NCBI GenBank assembly: GCA_028709105.1
Contig: JAQVYD010000023.1
Span: forward strand, 1-13,503
Source: Clostridia bacterium
GTDB lineage: Bacteria; Bacillota; Peptococcia; DRI-13; DTU073
Direction of reading: 5' to 3'
DNA length: 13,503 nucleotides
Position 1 is the stretch's first letter, and the number at the start of each line of letters is the position of its first letter. Positions 6,592-13,421 of the stretch are shown in pieces. The notes under the pieces were generated by a model. It did no database searches. It saw only the letters and a list, made by a program, of their open reading frames with translations, and had not been told where the DNA came from. The translations under genes and the position numbers were made by a program.

Positions 6592-7176
6592 TTAATTCTT
6601 TTGAAGATACCTTTTCTTCCATTTGGGAACAATCGGTAAAGCTTCGTATTCTTCTTTTAATAAACCCAAAATCCATAAATCAACATACTTTCCTTCCACA
6701 AAAACCTGATTACGCATTTTCCCTTCGGAAATAAAACCAAAACTGATGGCACTGCGTAAACCTAGTCCATTATTATCATTAACACTAAAATATGCCTTTT
6801 CCAAGCCTAACTGATAAAAAACAATGTCTAAAAGAAGAATCAAAATATCTACACCATAACCGGCTAGGCGCATATCTTTTTCCCCAATGCCTAAAATAAT
6901 TTCCGCATTACCATTGCGTCGATCAATTTTGCGCAAACCGGCCAACCCGATAGGACGTTGGTCATTTTTTCTTTGTACCAAATAAATAACTTTTTCTACC
7001 CGTGGATCCTTTACATTTCCACCAAAAGAAGCAATTTCCTGCTTAATTGATTCAAGTTCCACACTGGCATATTCGTTATAACCTAAACGGAACTCCCTAT
7101 CTACATACCACCTCTGCAAAATCTGCGCATCCCCAAGTTCCAACGGACGAAAAACAATTTTTCTACCCTTCCACAT
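6592..7176 (-). CDS. GNAT family N-acetyltransferase
   Basis: A 194-aa acetyltransferase of the RimJ/RimL-like GNAT branch, which moves an acetyl group from acetyl-CoA to an amine. It begins KIVFRPLELGDA, the usual opening of this branch. The acetyl-CoA loop is around residues 101-108 (DMRLAGYG) after the GIGEK strand, and FSVNDNNGLGLRSAISFGF (130-148) is the typical motif that closes the fold. The substrate (protein N-terminus, amino acid, polyamine or antibiotic) cannot be deduced. The ATG at 7176 has a G-rich GGGGTGGG ribosome site very close to it. It lies downstream of the DUF1015 gene by 83 bases and ends only 27 bases from the convergent metF stop, with no terminator visible between the two. 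Confidence 0.85.
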   Translation of the reverse strand: MWKGRKIVFRPLELGDAQILQRWYVDREFRLGYNEYASVELESIKQEIASFGGNVKDPRVEKVIYLVQRKNDQRPIGLAGLRKIDRRNGNAEIILGIGEKDMRLAGYGVDILILLLDIVFYQLGLEKAYFSVNDNNGLGLRSAISFGFISEGKMRNQVFVEGKYVDLWILGLLKEEYEALPIVPKWKKRYLQKN

Positions 7177-7225
7177 AATCCCACCCCATTACCAAAACTC
7201 CTCTTTTAAAATATCCCTTATCCTT

Positions 7226-7255
7226 ATTATGCCTTAAAACTTTCACTCAGTGCAA
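7226..7255 (-). promoter_or_regulatory. Possible promoter of the GNAT gene
   Basis: Minus strand TTGCAC (7250-7255), an 18-base spacer and CATAAT (7226-7231). The -10 is good and the -35 weak. It would allow the acetyltransferase to be expressed independently of the upstream DUF1015 gene. Confidence 0.3.
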
Positions 7256-7259
7256 GTAA

Positions 7260-8423
7260 TTAAATGCGTTTTGTATGTTTATAAATAAATATGCCCGAAA
7301 GAATCTTCGGAGCAAAAAAAGTTGATTTTTCCGGCATGATAATCTCCGTATTCTTTACTCCGGCATCAGCTACAGCAATCAATTCGGCAACAGAAACAGG
7401 ATGTAGGGCCACCGCTAAATCATACTGTCCGGCATCAACACATTCCTTCATTTTTTCCAATTCATCCTCAGCATAATAATCAAAATAACGAGAATCTGTA
7501 ATCATTTCGTGCGTCAACCCTAAATAAGGGTATAATTCCTGCTCAAGAATACTACAATCCAAACGCCCTACCACATCATCAGGAATCTTGCTTGCCTTTA
7601 ACCGGTATGTGCCTTCTTTAGTATAAATAGCAAAACAATGTTTGGCAGGTGTTTTAAATTCTTCCACTCTAAGCAAAGGTAGTTTTTCTTTAATTTGCGT
7701 AAACTTCACCAAACCATTAATAACCCGGTTATACGCTAAGATATGAGCATCAGTAGCTTCACAAACATAAGCCAGACAATGTGTCTGCTGATTACAAAGA
7801 GAAGCATGATAACGATGATGCCCATCAGCTATATATAAAGGACCGGCAGCTAAAACCTTTTTAAGTAATTGTCCTTCTCTGCTCTGCTCTTCCACCCTGA
7901 AAATCCTATTTTTAATACCATGTAATTCGGAAGCTTGCTTAAAATCAGAAACGAAATCAGCTTCTGCCTGATACTTTTTAATTATTTCATCGAATACCAC
8001 CCATAAAGGAGCCTGAGTAAGCAGAAATACCGGTTCAAAAGTATAACCTGTTTTTTCTCTTAACTCTAGCCTCCCCTTAACTTTATCATCAAAAGTTTTT
8101 TCGTGCCTGATAATCTGACCTTCCTGATAATCAACCACAGCCACAGCCGCTAAAACGCCTCTCCTTATCCCTTTCCCATAAACCTGCTCATACACATAAA
8201 AACAAGGTGTTTCCTCTTCTTGCAGTAATCCTTTCTGCTTTAACCTCTTTAAAGCTTTGACAGGCTCTTGACCCAGTGTGAGATGATACAAAGAATCTTC
8301 ATTCTGTTGTAAAAAAAGCTCTAACTGCGAACCAGACTTAATGACATCATAAGGAGGGCAGGTTATTCTCCGAATACTTTCCCCAACAGGACGTAATCCT
8401 GTCAAACCTTGAACCTCTGCCAT
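7260..8423 (-). CDS. DUF1015 family protein (COG4198)
   Basis: A 387-aa protein of the widespread DUF1015 family. Family landmarks are the N-terminal CPPYDVI (22-28), RHEKT (106-110) and ADGHHRYHASL (199-209). The DGHHR motif recalls the active-site motif of ParB-like ATP-dependent serine kinases (SerK/SbnI type), so a nucleotide- or phosphate-handling role is possible; this is my inference from the motif and not an established function. Length is near normal. The ATG at 8423 has GGAGGTG 8 bases upstream. No serine-biosynthesis gene adjoins in this window, so context does not help. The gene is divergent from the DUF1858 gene and precedes the GNAT gene. Confidence 0.85.
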   Translation of the reverse strand: MAEVQGLTGLRPVGESIRRITCPPYDVIKSGSQLELFLQQNEDSLYHLTLGQEPVKALKRLKQKGLLQEEETPCFYVYEQVYGKGIRRGVLAAVAVVDYQEGQIIRHEKTFDDKVKGRLELREKTGYTFEPVFLLTQAPLWVVFDEIIKKYQAEADFVSDFKQASELHGIKNRIFRVEEQSREGQLLKKVLAAGPLYIADGHHRYHASLCNQQTHCLAYVCEATDAHILAYNRVINGLVKFTQIKEKLPLLRVEEFKTPAKHCFAIYTKEGTYRLKASKIPDDVVGRLDCSILEQELYPYLGLTHEMITDSRYFDYYAEDELEKMKECVDAGQYDLAVALHPVSVAELIAVADAGVKNTEIIMPEKSTFFAPKILSGIFIYKHTKRI

Positions 8424-8494
8424 CTTTCTTGCACCTCCGAAAAATTAATTAACAACCCTTAGTAAATAAAACATATGCGGAATCTATCTGTTCT

Positions 8495-8503
8495 ATTATA
8501 TCA
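8495..8503 (-). promoter_or_regulatory. Extended -10 promoter of the DUF1015 gene
   Basis: Minus strand TGATATAAT, the same perfect extended -10 as at 4367-4375, about 75 bases before the ATG. No convincing -35 hexamer is seen. Confidence 0.55.
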
Positions 8504-8608
8504 AACATAACCGCAATCAGCAGATTTATCTTTCTCTTTCTGTCATTTTTAATAACTAAATCATGCTTAGTTTTTGATTTTAATGAGGATATCTTCAAGC
8601 ATTTACGT

Positions 8609-8614
8609 TATAAT
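8609..8614 (+). promoter_or_regulatory. Probable -10 box of the DUF1858 gene
   Basis: TATAAT lies 30 bases before the ATG at 8644, leaving a short leader that carries AAGGAGGTG. The -35 region is not recognisable. The rest of the divergent gap (8424-8643) shows no other structure. Confidence 0.45.
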
Positions 8615-8643
8615 AGTATGTGAAATTACGAAGGAGGTGTACC

Positions 8644-8841
8644 ATGAAAATTACCAAAGAAATGTCCATCACCGAGATAGTCCAACAATACCCGCAAACT
8701 GTAGAAATTTTTAGGCAGCACGGCATGGGTTGTCTCGGCTGTGCTGCAGCCCGCTTTGAAAACGTTGCCCAAGGAGCCGCCGCTCACGGCATTGATCTGG
8801 ACAGTCTTTTAACAGATTTAAACAAATCTGTAGAAGAATAA
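8644..8841 (+). CDS. DUF1858 small redox-disulfide protein
   Basis: A 65-aa protein that is essentially one DUF1858 domain, the type annotated as the hybrid-cluster-protein-associated redox disulfide domain. The opening KEMSITEIVQQYPQTVEIF and the HGMGCLGCAAA motif with Cys30-x2-Cys33 are diagnostic. The two cysteines probably form a redox-active pair or bind metal. The start at 8644 is chosen because AAGGAGGTG sits 4 bases upstream; the frame is open to 8620 but that start lies upstream of the ribosome site. It is transcribed toward the hydrogenase-MCP gene and shares a terminator with it. A functional link to the neighbouring redox sensor is possible but unproven. Confidence 0.88.
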   Translation: MKITKEMSITEIVQQYPQTVEIFRQHGMGCLGCAAARFENVAQGAAAHGIDLDSLLTDLNKSVEE

Positions 8842-8858
8842 GGGAAAGTATGATTAAG

Positions 8859-8889
8859 AAAATGCTGCTACATCTCTAAGCAGCATTTT
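8859..8889 (+). terminator. Rho-independent terminator between convergent genes
   Basis: AAAATGCTGCT pairs perfectly with AGCAGCATTTT around a 9-base loop, followed by a T-run (TTTTTTGTTTT). It ends the DUF1858 transcript. On the other strand the run is only TTTT followed by C, so termination of the convergent hydrogenase-MCP gene there is plausible but weaker. Confidence 0.88.
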
Positions 8890-8897
8890 TTGTTTTA

Positions 8898-10808
8898 CTA
8901 TAATTGCTCCATTTTCCGAAAGACCTCTTTCATCTGACTTTCTAGCGTCTGTACCGCAATATTCATTAACTCCGTAACCCGCTTGGATTCTGCAGATTGC
9001 TCTTTAACCTTTGTTGTTTCCTGATTTTGCATAGCTACCTGAGAAATAATTTCTTCAACAAAAGGCTTAATCTTCATTAATTCTTCATTTGTTTTATCAG
9101 CTAGTTTTCTGATTTCTTCAGCGACAACAGCAAAGCCTCTTCCTTTCTCTCCCGCTCTAGCTGCTTCAATGGCTGCATTAAGTGCCAATAAATTAGTTTG
9201 GTCCGCGACCTCACCGATTGTATTGACAATAGGAATAAGATTACGTGTCCGCACGACAACCTCATTAGAGATTTGCTCAAAGTTACTAAGATTATCAATG
9301 ATTAAAGAGAACTTCTCAAAGGTAATCTCTGAACTAGAAGAGATCTCTTTTACATTTGCGGTTATTTCCTTAAAGATCTCCGAAACCTGATCAAGAATTT
9401 CCTTGATTTTTTTAGTACTATCTTCTGCTTCTATCGATTTTTCTTCAAAAAGCTGTTTATTTTTTTGGGCTAAAGCTATCGATTCTTCAATTATTTTCTT
9501 CTCTTCTAAAATTTCTTTTTCACGATATAAGTAACAATTATCGGGTTTGTTTAAATTATTAAAAACGGCTACAGCCATCTCATAACAGGATCTATAACCA
9601 CAGGATCGGCAATTCCGCATATCTTTTTCACTTTCTTTATGCATTTTAGCATAGATATCCTGCAATTCACTTTCTGTCGGTTTTTTAATTATAATATTTT
9701 CCGACAAATTCTGATAACAAGTATAACTAAAATTATGCTCAGCAATTATATTTTTCAAAAGCCTACGTAAAACTCGTTTATTCTTAAGATGAGACTTATT
9801 TTTATCAACCCGCTCCGCAATCTTTCCTTCAATTCTGTCTATAGAGTCAGCATGATTGATCGTTCCCGGACCCATATTGCAACCTTTTTCACAATTAAGA
9901 ATATCCACAATAACAGGCAAATGAGCCTTTTTCAACTTGATATCCCTTTCCAAATCAGCTAAATATTTTTCATAAACCAATGGTCCTTCGATTTTCGTAA
10001 TCATTTTAGACTTTGTCTCCGGGTACCAATGTAAATAACATTCTTTTAAACCACCGGGAGTAGAGAAGTTTACGGCAATTTCCGCTTCCGACGGACCGTC
10101 AAAACTACCCTTCTCCAGAGCATCTACATTAATATCCTTTTCCTGAAATAACTTTTCCAAAGATTTATATGTAACATTATATTTAATAATTTGACTATCA
10201 GCAAACTCACGCTTTTTGGCTAAACAAGGGGAAATAAAAGCTAACACATATTGAGGATACCTAGATTTTATATAAACTGCAAGATTATGAACAGGACTGC
10301 CACTAGGGGCTAAATATTTAATTAAATCAGGATGTTGAATCTCAATATATTTAACAATCACCGGACAAGGTTGAGCAATGAGGGGTGTGGGGAATTCTCC
10401 GGTAAAAAGGGCTTGATGATAAGCGGCTATAGTAAATTCAGCCCCTAAAGAGACATCAAAAACTGCCTTTACACCTAATCTCTTTAAAGCAGTAATTAGT
10501 CGTGCCCCATCAAAATTACAATGAGCAGAAGGAGCAACAAGAGCAGCTACTTCCTGTCTAGAATCTAAAACTTCTTTAAATTCTTCTACATCATCAAGAG
10601 GATAACGGGCGCTTTTTTCCTCATTACCATCATGAGCAACAATACAAGCTTCAATACAAGCACCACAACCAATACACAAATCGTCATTTAATTCAACATA
10701 ATCTCCGGTTCCATTATTACAAAACTTAACGGGACATACCCCTATACAACGATGACAATTAAGACAATTTTCTTCTTTTATACCAACGACTTTGATTAAT
10801 TTACTCAA
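8898..10808 (-). CDS. Sensory [FeFe]-hydrogenase-like protein fused to a methyl-accepting chemotaxis signalling domain
   Basis: A 636-aa soluble fusion. Two [4Fe-4S] ferredoxin motifs come first (Cys15/18/21/25 and Cys45/48/51/55). A hydrogenase large-subunit-like domain follows, with H-cluster loops L1 AQPCPVIV (Cys148), L2 ISPCLAKK (Cys195) and L3 NCEKGCNMGPG (Cys306, Cys310). A further Fe-S motif has C400-x2-CG-x3-C408-x16-C425. A long coiled coil carries the chemoreceptor hairpin tip GEVADQTNLLALNAAIEA and AGEKGRGFAVVAEEIRKLA (532-570). No transmembrane segment is present, so it is a cytosolic receptor. L1 has Pro where catalytic enzymes have the proton-shuttle Cys, which favours sensing over turnover. 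The likely signal is H2 or redox state, passed to CheW/CheA; a CheW gene lies in the same cluster. Start is TTG 10808 with AAGGGGGA upstream. Domain calls are firm; the ligand is inferred. Confidence 0.9.
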   Translation of the reverse strand: MSKLIKVVGIKEENCLNCHRCIGVCPVKFCNNGTGDYVELNDDLCIGCGACIEACIVAHDGNEEKSARYPLDDVEEFKEVLDSRQEVAALVAPSAHCNFDGARLITALKRLGVKAVFDVSLGAEFTIAAYHQALFTGEFPTPLIAQPCPVIVKYIEIQHPDLIKYLAPSGSPVHNLAVYIKSRYPQYVLAFISPCLAKKREFADSQIIKYNVTYKSLEKLFQEKDINVDALEKGSFDGPSEAEIAVNFSTPGGLKECYLHWYPETKSKMITKIEGPLVYEKYLADLERDIKLKKAHLPVIVDILNCEKGCNMGPGTINHADSIDRIEGKIAERVDKNKSHLKNKRVLRRLLKNIIAEHNFSYTCYQNLSENIIIKKPTESELQDIYAKMHKESEKDMRNCRSCGYRSCYEMAVAVFNNLNKPDNCYLYREKEILEEKKIIEESIALAQKNKQLFEEKSIEAEDSTKKIKEILDQVSEIFKEITANVKEISSSSEITFEKFSLIIDNLSNFEQISNEVVVRTRNLIPIVNTIGEVADQTNLLALNAAIEAARAGEKGRGFAVVAEEIRKLADKTNEELMKIKPFVEEIISQVAMQNQETTKVKEQSAESKRVTELMNIAVQTLESQMKEVFRKMEQL

Positions 10809-10929
10809 CGTTGAATCCCCCTTTGTAAAAAGCCGTTCTCAGTCCGTTGCTATTTTTTATACTTTTTATAACAATTCATATAATTTAATTTCGCCTTATT
10901 TTATAAATTTCCTCTATTAATTGATCACC

Positions 10930-10959
10930 TTTATATTGTTTTTCTCAAGTTTTTGACAA
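10930..10959 (-). promoter_or_regulatory. Possible promoter of the hydrogenase-MCP gene
   Basis: Minus strand TTGTCA (10954-10959), an 18-base spacer and TATAAA (10930-10935) match the sigma-A pattern well. It would give a leader of about 115 bases. It lies in the 269-base gap after the upstream hydrogenase-like gene, so the receptor may have its own transcript in addition to readthrough from the CheW promoter. Confidence 0.45.
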
Positions 10960-11077
10960 GAGAGGTATTTTTATAAGTATGCCTAACTACAGCCTCACCG
11001 GTTCCCGAATATTCACCTGCTTCTTTTTGCAAAACTAACTGATACTCCCCTTCTTTTCATCCGGTCTCTCCCCTTTC
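10931..11077 (-). other. Intergenic stretch with in-frame coding-like continuation of the upstream gene
   Basis: In the same frame as the hydrogenase-like gene, its TGA stop is followed by 6 sense codons (ERGETG), a second TGA, and then 41 sense codons (starting KEGEYQLVLQ) before TAA at 10931-10933. A competing 15-codon ORF (MKRRGVSVSFAKRSR) starts with ATG at 11060 behind a good AAAGGGGAG ribosome site. It could be the eroded end of a longer gene, a leader peptide, or chance. No terminator hairpin is visible in the gap. Confidence 0.3.
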
Positions 11078-12385
11078 TCACTCCTTTTCACCAATAGAAG
11101 GAGGCATTTTACTAGATATTGCTACCATTTTCTCCGCCAATTCTGTTACTTTTTCCCTCAATTTGAAGACACAATCTACCTCATCCGCTTGTCCACGCAC
11201 AATATCTTCGGCTAAAGCACGGCAAGTAGGAGCACCACAAGAACCGCAATCTAACCCCGGGAGGTTTTTATGCAAATTTTCCATGTCCTCCATTTTTTGG
11301 ATAGCCGTAGCCATATCTTCGTCAAGTCGCAAAACACCTAAAGGTTGTACCTCTTTATCCCACATTAAGTTCTGCCAATCGAGGTCATCCAGAAATTTAG
11401 CCCCATGTTTGCTTCCGGTTTTCACCAAACTATTAATACGTTCCTTGGCCATAAAGGAATTTTCCACCGTCAGCGGACCACCTACACAACCACCTGTACA
11501 AGCTAAACCCTCAATAAAATCTACTTCTTTTAATTTCCCCATCACCACTTCTTCTAAAACTTTACTTACATTAGCAATCCCATCAACGCTTAAACGACGA
11601 ATACCCGAAATCAAACTACTTTCTCCACCAATAACAGCCCAACTCACCCCTGCTACTGTTGATTTTTGTAGTTCAGAAACTTCTTGCATCTTTTTTACCT
11701 TATCCCGCAGAGCACCAAAAATAGTAGAAAAGCCAATTACACCATCGACAAAAGATTGGGACATCCCTAATGGATTTTTTACTGCTGTTAACTTAGCGGC
11801 ACAAGGAGAAATAAAGAAAATACCTATCTGTTCCGGAGGATAACCTTCCTTTTCCATTGTTTTTCGAGCTAATAATGCTGCTGTTTCCATAGGTGATCTA
11901 AAGGGAACAACTTGATTAATTAGTTCCGGAAATTTAACTTGGATTAATCTTAAAACAGCCGGACAAGCGGAAGAAATAGCAGGTTTAGGGAAAGAGCTCT
12001 TTTGAAAAAACTCATTAATGGCTCGACTAACAAATTCCGCACCACGAGCCACTTCCTCCACCCGATAGAACCCTAATTCCAACAAACCGGTAAGAATATA
12101 GTTAATGGTCACCTTAGAGTTAAATTGAGCATACAAACTAGGTGCCGGGAGAGCTACGGGATATTTATATTTTCTAATACTATCCAAAGTATCAGTAAGT
12201 GCCAGTTTAGCATGATGAGGACAGATGCGAATACACTCACCACAATCAATACATCGCTCATCAATTATTTTTGCTTTGCCCTCACGAACACGAATAGCTT
12301 CAGTGGGACAACGTTTAATACAATTAGTACAACCTTTACACAGATCTTTATCTAAAGTAACTGAGTGAAAATATGAGCTCACCAA
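11078..12385 (-). CDS. [FeFe]-hydrogenase-like (sensory type) iron-sulfur protein without output domain
   Basis: A 435-aa protein with two [4Fe-4S] ferredoxin motifs (Cys16/19/22/26 and Cys45/48/51/55). A hydrogenase large-subunit C-terminal-like domain follows, with L1 SSACPAVL (Cys141), L2 FISPCAAK (Cys195) and L3 GLACTGGCVGGP (Cys296, Cys300). A C-terminal Fe-S motif has C380-x2-CG-x3-C388-x16-C405. The architecture matches the front of the hydrogenase-MCP protein, but there is no signalling coiled coil. L1 has Ala in place of the proton-shuttle Cys of catalytic enzymes, as in sensory or regulatory types. It follows the HATPase gene by a short gap, an arrangement that suggests it controls that ATPase or the receptor. 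TTG 12385 (AAGGAG 6 bases upstream) or the next-codon GTG is the start. H2 binding and cofactor content are not provable from sequence. Confidence 0.88.
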   Translation of the reverse strand: MVSSYFHSVTLDKDLCKGCTNCIKRCPTEAIRVREGKAKIIDERCIDCGECIRICPHHAKLALTDTLDSIRKYKYPVALPAPSLYAQFNSKVTINYILTGLLELGFYRVEEVARGAEFVSRAINEFFQKSSFPKPAISSACPAVLRLIQVKFPELINQVVPFRSPMETAALLARKTMEKEGYPPEQIGIFFISPCAAKLTAVKNPLGMSQSFVDGVIGFSTIFGALRDKVKKMQEVSELQKSTVAGVSWAVIGGESSLISGIRRLSVDGIANVSKVLEEVVMGKLKEVDFIEGLACTGGCVGGPLTVENSFMAKERINSLVKTGSKHGAKFLDDLDWQNLMWDKEVQPLGVLRLDEDMATAIQKMEDMENLHKNLPGLDCGSCGAPTCRALAEDIVRGQADEVDCVFKLREKVTELAEKMVAISSKMPPSIGEKE

Positions 12386-12403
12386 ACTTCACTCCTTCAT
12401 CAA

Positions 12404-12838
12404 TCAACTAATCAGCATTTTAATTGTTGTTCCTTTTCCTATTTCTGAATCAATGAAAAATTCACTAGCACAACTACACATATTAGGCAAACCCATTCCC
12501 GCACCAAAACCCATTTCCCTAACATGTTCCGGGGCTGTGGAAAAACCCTCCTGCATAGCCTTATTTAGATCAGATATACCAGGGCCCACATCAGTAACTA
12601 AAATGATTACCGAACCCGGATTAATTTCCGCCTTAATTATCCCCCCCTCTGAATGAATAACTAAGTTCATTTCTGCTTCATAAGTAGCAATAGCCACACG
12701 CCTAATCAGAGGGCCCTGGAACCCCAACTGCAGCAATCTGCTTTTAATCTTGGAACTAGCCTCACCTGCATCCTTAAAATTTCCGGCTTCAATCGGGAAG
12801 GCTATCATCAACGCATTTTTTTGCTTTGTTTTATCCAT
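12404..12838 (-). CDS. Anti-sigma-factor-like ATP-binding protein (HATPase_c, RsbW/SpoIIAB type)
   Basis: A protein of about 144 aa made of one GHKL ATPase domain of the kind found in anti-sigma regulatory factors and serine kinases. The N-box is YEAEMNLVIHS, the G1 box DVGPGI, the G2 box GFGAGMGLPNM, and the closing GKGTTIKMLI strand is present. There is no histidine phospho-acceptor or sensor domain, so it is not a classical histidine kinase. I chose ATG 12838; an in-frame TTG at 12847 would add 3 residues and overlap the CheW stop as TTGA. Sitting between CheW and a hydrogenase-like sensor, it may be the signal output of the latter, but its partner (sigma factor, anti-anti-sigma factor or other) is not encoded nearby. 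Confidence 0.88.
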   Translation of the reverse strand: MDKTKQKNALMIAFPIEAGNFKDAGEASSKIKSRLLQLGFQGPLIRRVAIATYEAEMNLVIHSEGGIIKAEINPGSVIILVTDVGPGISDLNKAMQEGFSTAPEHVREMGFGAGMGLPNMCSCASEFFIDSEIGKGTTIKMLIS

Positions 12839-12843
12839 AATCT

Positions 12844-13302
12844 TCAATTCACCGCTTTTTGAAGCAAATTCTTCTCTTCACCACTAAAAACCTGTGTTAA
12901 ATCTAGTAAGAGCACTAGCCTATCACCTAGTTTGCCAATAGCATATAAACCACAAGCTGCTGAAACCCGCTGCACAAAAGGTGGTAACGAGGTCACCTCC
13001 TTTTCATTAAAACGCAACACTTCCGAAACCCCATCCACCATAATTCCTACCGTCCAACCACCAAGATCAACAATAATAATTCGCGTGGTTGCCAGATTTT
13101 CTGTAATAACACCATAAAAACGCTTTTTTAAATCAACAATAGGAATAACTAGCCCCCGCAAACAAACAATTCCTTCAATTAATTCCGAACTTTGGGGGAG
13201 CTTCATTATTTTCTGAGGTTGAATAATTTCACGAACAAGATTAATCGCCAGTCCAAACTCCTCTTGGCTAAGCGAAAAGACAACGAACTGATGCTCAACC
13301 AT
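12844..13302 (-). CDS. cheW: Chemotaxis adaptor protein CheW
   Basis: A 152-aa single-domain CheW, the scaffold that couples chemoreceptors to the CheA kinase. Typical features are the N-terminal FVVFSLSQEEFGLAINLVREI, then LPQSSELIEGIVCLRGLVIPIVDLKKRF (36-63, with the conserved G-x-x-x-LRG-x-x-x-P-x-DL core), RIIIVDLGGWTVGIMVDGVSEVL, and the GKLGDRLVLLLDL end. The ATG at 13302 has AAGGAGAG 8 bases upstream. It is the first gene of the cluster and its stop lies 5 bases before the HATPase ATG, so translational coupling is likely. The nearby soluble hydrogenase-MCP is its obvious receptor partner, but no CheA is in the window, and it may also serve a chemotaxis system elsewhere. Confidence 0.93.
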   Translation of the reverse strand: MVEHQFVVFSLSQEEFGLAINLVREIIQPQKIMKLPQSSELIEGIVCLRGLVIPIVDLKKRFYGVITENLATTRIIIVDLGGWTVGIMVDGVSEVLRFNEKEVTSLPPFVQRVSAACGLYAIGKLGDRLVLLLDLTQVFSGEEKNLLQKAVN

Positions 13303-13377
13303 AAATAGGACTCTCCTTCCACCTCTTCGCTAGTTTATTTTTCGGACAGATTAAACTACTTTTTATCTTACCCTTCC

Positions 13378-13407
13378 ATTATATAATACCTGGTCTAAAG
13401 TTTACAA
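13378..13407 (-). promoter_or_regulatory. Promoter of the cheW-HATPase-hydrogenase operon
   Basis: Minus strand TTGTAA (13402-13407), an 18-base spacer and perfect TATAAT (13378-13383). The start would be near 13371, giving a leader of about 70 bases. It resembles a housekeeping sigma-A site, not the flagellar sigma-D type. Confidence 0.55.
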
Positions 13408-13421
13408 ATTATATCTATGTT

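Noticed and set aside
11057..11080. TGA codons read as selenocysteine
   Set aside because: The first TGA ends the protein shortly after the complete Fe-S domain, the context is not Cys-like, and no clear SECIS-type hairpin was seen; kept only as a low-interest observation.
11163..11843. 226-codon plus-strand open frame
   Set aside because: It lies wholly antisense to the hydrogenase-like gene, has a low-complexity Ser/Thr/Pro-rich product and no ribosome site; it is a shadow of the real gene.
13303..13421. Flagellar (sigma-D) promoter for cheW
   Set aside because: No TAAA with a downstream GCCGATAA-like box; a sigma-A type pair fits better.
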